From Gyrodactylus bullatarudis (taxonomy: Eukaryota; Platyhelminthes; Monogenea; Gyrodactylidea; Gyrodactylidae), in NCBI GenBank assembly GCA_012064415.1, contig SSNU01000173.1, positions 1 to 64,000 on the forward strand: a DNA stretch of 64,000 bases, written 5' to 3'. The notes under the pieces were generated by a model. The model searched no databases, was not told the origin of the DNA, and worked only from the letters and a program-made list of their open reading frames with translations. Shown one piece after another: positions 1-9,697 of this stretch. A program made the position numbers and the translations under genes. Within the stretch, counting starts at the first letter, position 1, and each line of letters begins with the position of its first letter.

Positions 1-282
1 GGAATCGAAATTATTCAGAATCTTGATTTTAAAGAGGATCCCTTAAAAATAGCCCAATACTTGAAAAGCCGGCTTAACGAAAATGACGCAACGAAAATTT
101 TTCAAATGGAAGATGAAAATATTAGTCCTATGGAGTACAATCTTTTGTTGAGTTGCAACCCGACTTCAGCTGATGTTGAAAGATGTTTTTCAAAACTTAA
201 GCATTTTTATGACAAAAATAAAACATTCAAAGAAGAGAACTTGGAAAAATATTTTATTTTGTATGCTAACAAAACTGACTAA
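1..282 (+). mobile_element. hAT transposase C-terminal fragment
   Basis: Frame 1 is open from the first base to a TAA at 280-282. The peptide contains LLLSCNPTSADVERCFSKLK followed by KEENLEKYFILYANK, which has the pattern of the C-terminal dimerisation region of hAT-superfamily transposases (small residues, S-x-D-V-E-R-x-F-S, then a basic and aromatic tail). Only the last ~93 codons lie in the window, so the rest of the transposase, if present, is to the left. No downstream terminal inverted repeat was recognised. It may be a live element or a relic; the visible part carries no stop. Confidence 0.7.
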
Positions 283-935
283 AATTTCCCCCTTTTTTCC
301 ATTTTTAAAAATAAAATTGCGATTTATTTGCCCCTTTGAAGATATTTTTGCGATATTTTTCATTATTTTTTTCCATTTATTTGCCGCCCTACTAATCATA
401 AAATAAATCATAACTTGAAATCAAACTAAAAAAATATTCTTCACACATATTCACTCATCCACCCCATCCATCCCTTTTCACAAAACATTCACTCTCTAGC
501 AACGTTTGCAATAACATAGGCTTACAAACTGGACCCTCTATTTTTTTAGGGGGATCTTTCGAGTGTTCCTCATCTCAACACTATTCATTGAAACGTATGA
601 GACCCCCATACAAATGGGCGATAATTCTTCTGTCTATGTTTAATGATGAAAAAAATGATTCATGTTAAGGAAAATTATTTATTCATTGAATGCAAAAATA
701 TCATCATCAACTCTTTTTTTATATTCTTAGGTATAGGTAACAGAGAGTACTCCCCTTCGTTTGTTTATTATTTGATTACAAATTTTCGAGCCTGTCCTAT
801 TAATGCATAATTTTTAGCTTCTCTTCAAAATTCTTAGAGTTAATGCCTCCAATATGGTAAAGACAGTACGGACAATTAAAAATGGAAAAAAAAATTGTGA
901 TTCTCACTGTTCGCTGCTTCTTTATCTGAGAATTA
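283..935. other. AT-rich spacer, no gene seen
   Basis: After the hAT fragment the sequence is AT-rich, with poly-T runs and no open frame of protein-like composition. It probably includes the 3' part of the transposon, but no terminus could be placed. Confidence 0.4.
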
Positions 936-939
936 GGAA

Positions 940-1300
940 AAAGCCACTGAAATTGATTCAACTCTTACTAAATAAAGCTAATTGATTTGAAAGTTGGAGG
1001 GTGATCAGAAGAGTTTTTTTCAGGATCGAGATATGAAAAAGAAAATCAATTCAACTGAATCTGATCTTATGCATTTTCGTTTGGGAGCTGAAATTCGATT
1101 TTTTGATCATTTTCACTACTTGAAAATTAATGGTTCAAAATCCCTCGAAAATGGGAACACAGCCTGTCAGTAATTTGACGGTGCTATTCGGCTTTCTTGT
1201 CTGTTCTTGATCCTGAAAAAACTCTTCAACTTTCAAATCAATAAAAAATTTTCAGTTTAAAGTTCGAAAAAATGGGATTTGGCGCCAAATCGAAATTTGA
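940..1300. repeat. Foldback repeat family A, copy 1
   Basis: Bases 983-1026 (GATTTGAAAGTTG... to TTTTTTTCAGGATC) are matched in inverted orientation by 1208-1242 (GATCCTGAAAAAACTCTTC and CAACTTTCAAATC). The flank AAAATGGGATTTGGCGCCAA recurs, slightly diverged, in the foldback elements near 34.9-35.2, 47.3/47.6 and 48.5 kb. It appears to be a non-autonomous palindromic element; no target-site duplication was established. Confidence 0.6.
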
Positions 1301-1822
1301 AAAATAAACATATTTTTCATAAGAATTTTTTTCTTCAAATGGTAAAATATCTTTTTTACTTACTCGATTGTCTAGATTATTATGAATAGGAAAATTCAGT
1401 TTAAATAAAAACCCAAAATGGGATCTTATATTAGTAATAATTAAATCTTTTAACATGAATATTTTCAGGTTTTATTAGTAAGATAATACCAGCATCGAAA
1501 GGGTTAAAGGAATTCTCGGATCGAGATGTTTTTAAATGAGTAGGCTGAAAACCAATTTGAATGTAATTTTAATCTGGGTAGTATTTTGAAGGACAATTCA
1601 TGTGTTTACAATAATAAATATGAGAATATATTTGACCGATTTCGACTCACATTTAAAAACTCTTCTCAACTCATCTTCTACAAGTTTTAAATTTACATTC
1701 TTGATTGATACGTATTAGAGAAAGGCTAAATTTTTATTTTCCAGATCTTGATGAAAAATTGTTTTGATTTTATGATATCCATGCTTCAAAATTATTACAA
1801 CTGTATTTGTTGAATAAATAAT

Positions 1823-1953
1823 ATTGGTTGATCAAGTTCACCTCTTGAGTTGATTTTGGCGCTAAAAATTATTATCATATTTTTCATAAAATAATTTTTT
1901 TTTTCACCTCTCCTGGTCAATATCAACTCAAAAGGTGAACTTGATCAACCAAT
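1823..1953. repeat. 131-bp terminal-inverted-repeat element (MITE-like)
   Basis: The left end ATTGGTTGATCAAGTTCACC is the exact reverse complement of the right end at 1934-1953, and the arms continue with one or two mismatches through TTGAGTTGAT. The ~65-bp centre is AT-rich. Size and structure fit a miniature inverted-repeat transposable element. The superfamily cannot be assigned. Confidence 0.7.
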
Positions 1954-2234
1954 CAGAGGATTCCAAAAAATGTACCAAGTTTCTGTATAAATATCAAGCT
2001 GGTGTAAGAGTCTGATGAGATCCGGTCAAATAAAAGCTTTATAACTACATATTCACTAGTCTTCTAATCCTCTTAATGAATTCCTCATTAACTAGTTCAA
2101 TAAATTATATTTTTACTCATGAGGTTCGAATAAGAAAGAATCAGGATCAATCAACTCACTACTCAAAGCTCTCCTCATGTCTTCTCCTAGAATTTAGAAT
2201 TTTAATAAAATTTAATTCTGATCTGCATTAATTT

Positions 2235-2411
2235 GCCCGGTGTGGCGTAGTGATATCTCTCTCACCTCTCATTCGGACCCTCATACTCTCGGTCCTAGGT
2301 TCAAACCCTCCCACACCGGGCACATTGAACACTCTTTCCCTGTTCCGTTATTTGTACAAATCATTTCTATAAATAAATATAAATGTTTCAATTTCAAAAA
2401 AAAAAAAAAAA
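2235..2411 (+). mobile_element. tRNA-derived SINE with poly(A) tail
   Basis: The 5' part can be drawn as a tRNA. GCCCGGTGTGG pairs with CCACACCGGGC. An A-box-like TGGCGTAGTGA lies near the 5' end, and a B box (GGTTCAAACCC) at about 2308 occupies the T-loop position. About 85 bp of unrelated sequence follows, ending in a 16-base A run at 2396-2411. A tRNA-like head with RNA polymerase III boxes, an unrelated body and an A tail is the SINE pattern. The anticodon arm is poor, so a functional tRNA is unlikely. Confidence 0.7.
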
Positions 2412-3855
2412 TTAGAAGTGGATTTATAATTTTGAACCAAGTAGTTCTTCGGGGGAACTGTTCGGCCAGTATATATCATTGATCCTCACTATCAAATGCC
2501 ATCAAAAATCCTATACAGTTGGTTGTAAAACTCATTAGCGACTCCGTGTTCGAGGCAACTGGAGCGTAATACATTGGGATTTTTACATGGAATTCATTGG
2601 TTCTGTTAGTTTTCTGTTTAACTCGTCTTTTTGAGGACAAGGACTCTGTATACTAATTTTAATTTTATTCATTTGTAAACTTTGAATTCCAGATTCAAAC
2701 TCATGTAGATGAAGGTATGAAAGTATTTCAGCATTCATCTATTTGAAAAACTGTTTTGTTGTCCTTATTTAAAATTCGTATCAATTCGTCACACCTCTGT
2801 CACATCATACGAAGTTCTGGCTATATATTTGAGCTCTGCAGATTTTCAGAGACTTTCTTCACGGAGATTGAAACCAAGATGCTATTCATTCTTCGATAGG
2901 TATTAAAAAATAAGAAATCCTCGAAAATTTTGACAAAAATGAACAACTTGGGAATTTATAATTCATGCATAATCGGATTAGAAATTTGAATAGCTTACTA
3001 GTAGTATCGAGCTTGAAAAACATTTCTTAGTTATAGAACTTATACTTTTTAGGTAATGATTCTCTTGTAAAATTTGTGCTCTAATGAAAATTGATAAAAT
3101 GGTTAATTTACTGATTTTTTTAAATCTGAATAATTTATATTACATCATTTTAGCAACTCGTTATTATTTATTTAAGTCTCAGAAAATACTACGTTTACCA
3201 CCCGGTTAATGTTAAGAATAGGTAGGTGTGTTTATCAATTATATATACGGCTTACTACTTGAGAGTAATTGTGAATATTTTAAAGAAAACTACGAGATGA
3301 ATAATAAAAAAAGTTATATTTAATCCTTTTCCTTGCTATACCAATCCAAAGAAAGTTGATTTTTGTTTAAAACGTTTTTTTGAAAACCTATAATTAAAAA
3401 TTCATAGCTAAAAAGTAAGATAACTTCTATCGGGTAATCATACCCGTAGAATTCAAATAGGTAATAACCTGAACTCTATCTGTTCAAGCTTCAAAAATGA
3501 ATCAATTTTTGATCGATAACTCCTGAACCAGAAATAATAACTACATTAAAACAGGTGTAGATTCGCAATCAGCCTATTCACAAACCATAGGATAGACAAA
3601 AGCTTGAATGCGAATCATGAACAAAAATTCTCCCGTACTTTCAGGGTTAGATTTATCTAAACAAAATATATACCATTGCTGCAAATTTTTAGCTTGATCA
3701 TTGCCCGCAATGGTTGGATCATTACTTACCAGGAATTGTAACAGGTTTACATGGCCGCCTCTTGTATGAAGAAAGAACTTGTAAGTAATTTTAATTTTGA
3801 TAGGAAAATTTAAAAATATTTATTTTGAAATCCCGAAACTCAAGAGAAAAAGAGT
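2412..3855. other. Intergenic, no gene seen
   Basis: AT-rich sequence with no credible coding exon, RNA gene or clear repeat end. It may contain decayed upstream parts of the GIY-YIG element that follows. Confidence 0.4.
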
Positions 3856-3859
3856 TATT

Positions 3860-4123
3860 TACCAGTTCACATGTTCCTGTGAGTCAACTTATATCGGCCA
3901 AACTACCCGATCCCTCGGAGAATGAGTCAAGGAACACTTAAATCCAAAACATATAAGCTCGGTACAAAGCCATATCAAGGACACAGAACACCTAGCGGAC
4001 GAATCAAACTTCAAAATCCTCTATCAGGTCAATCCACGTGAATCCTGCAAAGTAAGGGCGTCAAACCTCGACTGTGCAGAAAAACACTTTATTACAAAGA
4101 TGAAGCCTGACCTGTGTGTATAG
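3860..4123 (+). mobile_element. GIY-YIG endonuclease remnant, Penelope-like retroelement
   Basis: The frame from 3860 reads YQFTCSCESTYIGQTTRSLG, then after an in-frame TGA at 3923-3925 continues VKEHL and later HIKDTEHLADESNFKIL up to a TAG at 4121-4123. C-x-C followed by Y-I-G-x-T-x-R and a conserved R/K-x-x-x-H segment is typical of the GIY-YIG nuclease at the C-terminus of Penelope-like elements. The TGA replaces what is normally an arginine codon (CGA to TGA), so this copy is defective. No reverse transcriptase was recognised upstream, so the copy is 5'-truncated or decayed. Confidence 0.7.
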
Positions 4124-4149
4124 AAGATAATGGGAATGAAATTGGGTTT

Positions 4150-4520
4150 CAAAGGAAGAGAAGTGCATATCAAATTCTAAATATGAACCGAATTACCTAT
4201 TATCTTTTTATAATTTAATTTTTACAAAATATGAATTATTTGATTGTGATGACTTGACCAATCTTAAATTGATCATGTCTCACATCAGGCTTAAAATCGA
4301 TTACTCTAAGTCTTTGCTTTATTCCTATCTTCATTAACCAGATGATTTTCGAATTTCTTGCAGACTCTATAGTCCCAGGCTTTCCTATTTGCTCAAATAT
4401 TTACAACTCGAGAGCATTTAGCTTATTTATGACTTGACATTTTATCTTTTTATAATTGTACAGATCAATCTATCCATTTTATTTATTGTATTTTATTTCT
4501 ATTTGTACAAGTAGATTTCG
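4150..4520 (+). repeat. 3' tail of the GIY-YIG element
   Basis: This stretch follows the GIY-YIG stop codon and is similar to 36412-36720 (shared blocks include AAGTCTTTGCT, TATCTTCATTAA and CAGATGATTT, with the same order and spacing). Its position after the nuclease remnant suggests it is the untranslated 3' end of the same retroelement. Confidence 0.6.
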
Positions 4521-4584
4521 TTATAATTTTTATTTATATTTTCAATTCAATATAAGATTCTTTTTCTAACAAAGAAAGAGAAAA

Positions 4585-5200
4585 CAAATAGATAAAATAT
4601 GCAAGGTCCTTGAACCAATTGGGAACCCAACAAGTTCTACTCAAATTGAAACTAGAGATCAAAATGAAATTAATGAGAAGTTGACAACAGTCGATAATCA
4701 ACTAATTCTAGTTCAATGCACTGCCCCAGCAACAATTACAGAAATGGATAAAATCGAGAAGTTGACAGTAGTCGATAATCAAATTATAAGCCAACCTGTA
4801 ATTAGTGAAAAAAGAAGAGGAAAAGGCCGCCCAACAACGAGAGGAAAACGAAAAAGACTGAGTGGTCAGTTACAAATCATTCCTTTCATCAAAAGACAGA
4901 AACAATTATCAGATTGAGCACAGTAGTAATAATTTCGATTTGGTCCCCATCCCCCCCTTACCTGAAGAAGTCTAGGTATCAAAATCAACCAATGGAAGGG
5001 CTCAGAATATTGCATTGTAATAATATTTAATTGTTAAACGGGGTAGAGTCTGAAGAGACGCGGCGAAATATAACGTTTATCACTAAAATATACGCTCGTT
5101 TTCTCGAACCTTCCTTATGAACAATGATATTCTTTATGAAGTTCGACAATATTATCGTTCAAAATATTTATTCTTATGTAGGAAATTTTCTCCATAAATT
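4585..5200 (+). mobile_element. Transposon 3' end with basic PIP-box-like protein tail
   Basis: An open frame lacking a start runs from about 4585 to a TGA at 4915-4917. Its last ~45 residues are very basic, including an AT-hook-like GKGRP and the terminal segment SGQLQIIPFIKRQK. A second, inverted copy at 62219-62340 ends SGQQKIDHFMKRQK, so both keep Q-x-x-I-x-x-F-h-K-R-Q-K. This resembles a PCNA-interacting peptide. Noncoding sequence to about 5200 matches 62380-62540. The family is not identified; the upstream catalytic part is missing from both copies. Confidence 0.6.
5046..5084 (+). ncRNA. Hammerhead-ribozyme-like motif, copy 1
   Basis: The order fits a type I hammerhead: helix I strand AGT, core CTGAAGA (5050-5056, matching CUGANGA), an 8-nt helix II region, GAAA (5065-5068), a short helix III (ATA pairing with TAT at 5078-5080), the cleavage triplet ending in C at 5081, then ACT closing helix I. 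Helix II (GACGCGGC) pairs weakly, so this copy may be inactive. Penelope-like retroelements are known to carry small hammerheads. No structure prediction was run. Confidence 0.3.
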
Positions 5201-5955
5201 TTCTTCAAAAGGTTGTAGATATTCCTATTGAATCTGCTTTTACTAATCTGTATTTATTAATTTTCATTTTACTTGATACAAATGATATAAATGGAGTCTT
5301 ACCTTGGGTTTCTATTTGTGAATTAAAATGATGATGGTTTAAAAAAACAGAAGATTTGACCATTGTTATAAAAGTCTTGAAGGTGATTTGTTTTGAGAAC
5401 AGAATCAGTGTTTCAACTACGAATCAAAGCAATCTTTTATGATAAAGTATTAGGTTAAATTAGAGAACAGTTGCCTTCCCCCCTCTTATTTCTCTCTAAG
5501 TTTACTTTTATCCATGACATGAAAACTTATGTTAAAAAGCCCTTAGACTCTTTGTCATTCAGAAAAATTTTTATTTTATTAAAAAAATTTTTTTAAAATC
5601 TAATTCATATAGCCTTCATTTAAAATTATTAAAATAATATCCTATTCGAGTCTGTCTAATAGAAAAAAGACCCGATTTTCCGTTTTAGGGTTAAAAAAAC
5701 ATAACTGGCTGATTGACGAACAACAAACCTTGAAATTAATGATGGCAATCAGAGGAGCTATGAAAATTATGAGCCTGAATGAAAATGTGCTCACTCTATC
5801 ATCTTTCATTTGTGAGATAAAACTGTTCTATTCGAAATTTTAAAATTTATGATCAACTACGTTTGTCTATTTTAAAATACGTTTGATTTAAACTATTCGA
5901 TTTCTAATGGTGCCAAAGGATTGAAATTTCTGTCACAATCAGATTACTGAACATC
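5201..5955. other. Intergenic, no gene seen
   Basis: AT-rich sequence between two mobile elements, with no credible exon or RNA gene. Confidence 0.4.
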
Positions 5956-5957
5956 AT

Positions 5958-6230
5958 ATATATATGTTGTGCGCAAAAAGTGAAGATATGAGTATCTTCA
6001 TTTTTGGCGCGCGCCAAAGTTGAAGATCTGCCAAAATTGAAGATATGAGTTTGTTCAGGTCTATGTAAAGTGTATGACACAGTATATATTGTATATCTCC
6101 CCCTCCCCATACATCATCTATATGAAATACACCTAGTCTCTAGGTCCTAGTGTATATTACACACACACATTGAAGATACTCATATCTTCACTTTTGGTGC
6201 AACTTCACTTTTTGCGCACAACATATATAT
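5958..6230. repeat. ~270-bp MITE with GTTGTGCGC termini
   Basis: The left end ATATATATGTTGTGCGCAAA and the right end (6210-6230) are reverse complements continuing through AAAGTGAAG. Nested inside is the palindromic motif TGAAGATATGAGTATCTTCA and its partial copies. The centre holds short pyrimidine and CA runs. The ATATATAT at both edges may belong to a TA-rich target. Confidence 0.75.
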
Positions 6231-6576
6231 TCAATATTTTGAATAAAAATAGGGCTTATAGTAAAAATTGAGTCTTCTTTCACATGTCAGAAGAAAGTCC
6301 CAGGAAATTAGGTAAATTTTGATTGAATTTTATATTTTTTGGGATGGTTTTGAAAAAGGTCTGACAGATTTATGCTTCAATTTAAATTTATGATTTCCCT
6401 ATCTAAATTTCGAATGAAAAATCTATGATATTTGCTCAGATTAGTAACAAATGACTAAAACTTTTAAAGTACACATGCAATTTTTTCGATTTGAATGGCT
6501 TACTAAACTCTATTGCGGATATATGAAAAATTTTAGCTTCCCTCAAAAATAAATCTTCTCAATAACAATTTAGACA

Positions 6577-7241
6577 ATGGATGAAGAGGCACTGCTCAGA
6601 GATGATTTTACTGCAGGTAGGGAAAATTATCTTTAGATTATTTTATCAAGGTTGTTTTGTCCTCTCGTTGGAGAAACAGTTGGAAGTATGTATTGGAAAG
6701 GGAAAGTTTTGGCAAATTTTATTGGACTGCCTTTGTTATCTGAGAGATATGAGGCATTTTGGTCATCAAGATCTAGCAAAGACTGATAATATGTACGGAA
6801 CCCTCAATTTGTATTCTGAGGGTACCCTGGAAGAAGCTAGAGAATCTCTCACTTGTCAAATTTGCCTCCGGATACTAATTCTTTTCCTTGAGAATTTAGA
6901 ACAGTCTCTGTTGCATAAGGTATGCTCTACCATTGAGGAACTAAGATTAGAAATGCTTCACAGATTAGCGAGATTAATTCTCAGAATGATTTGTCACTAC
7001 CTTCAGTTTGTGAGTTTCTTTCTCCCCATGATTTTTATTTTATTTTAAGTTTAAACAAAACCATGGAATTGATATGCAACCATTTTACGAGGCTTTTGCC
7101 ATAGCAGTATTTCGATTGGAAGACAAAGATGATCTCCAGAAATATGTCGGATTGATTAAGGAATTGTCTGAAAATTGCCATATTCACTTTGATAAGGATT
7201 TGGAGGAGATAGCGAGTACTTTATTCTCAAATGCAAAAATA
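6577..7241 (+). CDS. Hypothetical protein, 5' exons (RhoGAP-like helical region?)
   Basis: Three exons join in frame: 6577-6616 (MDEEALLRDDFTA...), 6651-7009 and 7050-7241, separated by GT-AG introns of 34 and 40 nt. The ~197-aa product is helical, with LEMLHRLARLILRMICHYLQ followed by FYEAFAIAVF. This loosely resembles the C-terminal helices of RhoGAP-type domains (also seen, degenerate, in DEPDC1 proteins), but no arginine-finger motif is present. It has no clear family. A 30-nt in-frame exon candidate (7560-7589) and a 36-nt one (8210-8245) follow, and the 9.7-kb exons may be the 3' end of the same gene. The start is the first ATG of exon 1. Confidence 0.45.
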
Positions 7242-7559
7242 GTGAGTTGTCACACTTTGTATTTACATCATGTTATACAGCTATTCTCGATGATTCAAAA
7301 AGCATACACCGATTTAAGAATGAAATTCAAAAAAATGTTTATTTGAAATTACTGTTTTAAAACCCTTGAATACCTTTTATCTCTTTTACGATCTAATCTT
7401 TTTCTCAAGGGAAAGAGCGGTTTAGATAATAACATAATGTTCATTCTACGACTTAAAGTATTTTCAAAATTAACTTTATAAATACAGGAACTAGAAACTC
7501 TGTCAAAAGATTGTAATTTTTATAATTTAACATCAAAATAATTATTGATTTCACTTTAG

Positions 7560-7589
7560 CAATGGGGTTCAGACAATGTTGATGCAGGA
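7560..7589 (+). other. Candidate 30-nt in-frame exon
   Basis: A CACTTTAG acceptor and a GTGAGT donor enclose exactly ten phase-0 codons (QWGSDNVDAG), matching the phase-0 end of the exon at 7241. It could be a micro-exon of the gene above, or chance. Confidence 0.2.
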
Positions 7590-7913
7590 GTGAGTATATA
7601 TCAGAAAATGTAGAGACACATATATTTCATTGGAAACGTTTTTTAATTTGAGAATAAGACTTTTGAGCTCCACTTTTTGAAATTTTAATGTTCTTGAATT
7701 GAACTAATCAAAACTCGTCAAACTGATAAGCCAATTTGATTTCAATTAAAGCTAAATAAATTTTGGAAAAAAGTTATGGAAAGTTTACGTAATACGTAAA
7801 TAGTAGCCTGGTTGCAAAATTACAATGTACATGTCTGTCCACAATCCCATGCATCAAGTGAATGCATAATATGTGAGTGCTGAATTGGATGTCGTTAATA
7901 AACTATAAAACGT

Positions 7914-7920
7914 CCAAGGA
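7914..7920 (+). promoter_or_regulatory. TATA box
   Basis: TATAAAA lies 68 bp before the ATG at 7982. A CAGTCAGG stretch ~10-15 bp downstream resembles an arthropod-type initiator. Confidence 0.4.
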
Positions 7921-7981
7921 CAGTGCAGTCAGGCAGAGATCTTCTCTTAGTGTTCATAGACTAGAATAAATATTTCTTACT

Positions 7982-8185
7982 ATGATTAAGTCTTCTCTTA
8001 CTAGTCCAGATATACTGAGTTATTTGGAGGATACGATTCCGCAAGGATCGGTTCTGATAGCTACTGCAGACAAAGTCTCAGTCGCAAGCACCTCAGCAGT
8101 CAAAGACTCTGAGGATAATATTATCGATGGAAAGACCTTCGATACTATACATCTATTATTATTTCTATCTATTTCTGAATTATGA
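7982..8185 (+). CDS. Small hypothetical protein, 67 aa
   Basis: The open frame starts with an ATG downstream of a TATA box and encodes MIKSSLTSPDILSYLEDTIP..., ending in the hydrophobic TIHLLLFLSISEL. Only this frame is open, and there is no GT donor before the stop, so it reads as a single-exon peptide. There is no signal peptide and no recognised family. It could be the start of a retroelement reading frame after an LTR, but no matching second LTR or primer-binding site was seen. Confidence 0.25.
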   Translation: MIKSSLTSPDILSYLEDTIPQGSVLIATADKVSVASTSAVKDSEDNIIDGKTFDTIHLLLFLSISEL

Positions 8186-8209
8186 GTATTTTTTATTTTC
8201 TTTTTGAAG

Positions 8210-8245
8210 AATATCTATGGAAATGACCCTGCAACACAGGCTAGA
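8210..8245 (+). other. Candidate 36-nt in-frame exon
   Basis: A TTTTTGAAG acceptor and a GTATGT donor enclose twelve phase-0 codons (NIYGNDPATQAR). Its size and phase are similar to the candidate at 7560. It is unproven. Confidence 0.2.
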
Positions 8246-8585
8246 GTATGTTTTTTTCTAAATGTTAGAGAAAAGAATTAGAATCCCAATTTTCATGGAC
8301 TACAATCTACAATACAAAAGTAAAAGTGAGTATTTTTTATAAAGTGAAATTTTATTCTAAATTTTATATCGCACAAGTTTATAGCTCTTACATTTGACTC
8401 ATAATAAATCGATTTCGAAAGATGTAATCATTCTTGAATAATTCAAGAGATTCATTATTCTTTCCTAAAAGCAAACTATCATCAGAAGAAAAGTAGAATA
8501 GGTTGAAACTGCAATGTTTTAGTTATTTAAGAAAATTTGAACCAATGGAAGAAAAACCAGATAAATTCACCAATATTATAACTGC

Positions 8586-9646
8586 TACCGTTAATCTTGT
8601 TACTCTTGATAGTCTTAAGACTATCAGGTAGTCTAAAGGCTAACGGAATAGTTTGATAAACTTTTTACCAGGTTTTCAATATTAACAAGATATTCAGCTA
8701 TAAAATATAGTTTGCTGATCTTGATTCTCGGTAATAAGATTGGCTGACTGAATCAAATTTGTATTCAACTTAGATTGACAGATGATAGTGAGATTGACAA
8801 GACTCAATTTTGAACTCCAAAAAAACTACCCATGCTTATATTTCATTTAAACAAATTAAAGATACTTTTAAAGTTAAATGATATTACAAGCGTCATTATA
8901 AATCAGAATCAAATTTTTCGAAAATAATATCAAAGATTAAGAAAACAATCCAACATTGTAAGGTCCCTAATTGGAACTTTTTATATAATTTTAGCTGAAT
9001 AGTTCGTAAAACTTGTTACCAGTTTGAGATCGAAATATGAATTTCGGTATATTATCAGAAAAGGTCCAAATGGCTTTAAATGGTAAAAAATAGTCCTTCA
9101 AATATTCCTCATTTAAAGAATAGGCGTCAATCAACAAATGAAAATACGTGATGAGAAGAAATTTATAGTAAGATCACTAACTAGTTATTCCTGAAACTGG
9201 GTAACAAATTTGACGAACTATTGAGGTAAAATCCTTACGTAAAATTAATATTGTTGGCTGAATTTCAACCTTTGATACGTCTTATTCTCTGGAATGCATG
9301 AGTTTCGCATTGCACTGTATAAGAAGTCTCAATTTCAGACCCTACACAACTGGATTGTTTGATAAAAAATCTTCATAGCCTTAACAAAGCCTTATTTAAT
9401 TCAAATTTATTTCAGTCAGCCAATCTTATTACCGAGAATCAAGATCAGCAAACTATATTTTATAGCTGAATATCTTGTTAATATTGAAAACCTGGTAAAA
9501 AGTTTATCAAACTATTCCGTTAGCCTTTAGACTACCTGATAGTCTTAATACTATCAAAGGTTCCAGTCAATTTTTTTACCGAGTAACAAGTTTAACAAAC
9601 CATTCCGTTAGTCTTAAGACTATCAAGAGTAACAAGATTAACGGTA
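8586..9646. mobile_element. 1.06-kb long-terminal-inverted-repeat element
   Basis: The left arm (8586 to about 8757) begins TACCGTTAATCTTGTTACTC and is inverted in the right arm (about 9410-9646), which ends in the exact complement. The right arm carries an extra ~70-bp internal segment that re-uses the GTCTTAAGAC terminal motif. The ~650-bp interior has no credible reading frame, so this is non-autonomous. It lies between the 6.5-kb and 9.7-kb exons and may sit in an intron. Confidence 0.75.
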
Positions 9647-9697
9647 TCATAGCCATTTGATAATCTTAAATTTTTTTCTTTATTAGCATTTTGCTAG

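Noticed and set aside
2235..2310. Functional tRNA gene
   Set aside because: No proper anticodon arm and a long body with A tail follow; SINE is the better reading.
7800..7981. Possible solo LTR upstream of the 67-aa frame (TATA box, AATAAA at about 7966, frame following)
   Set aside because: No TG...CA boundaries, no primer-binding site and no second copy in the window; an ordinary promoter explains it as well.
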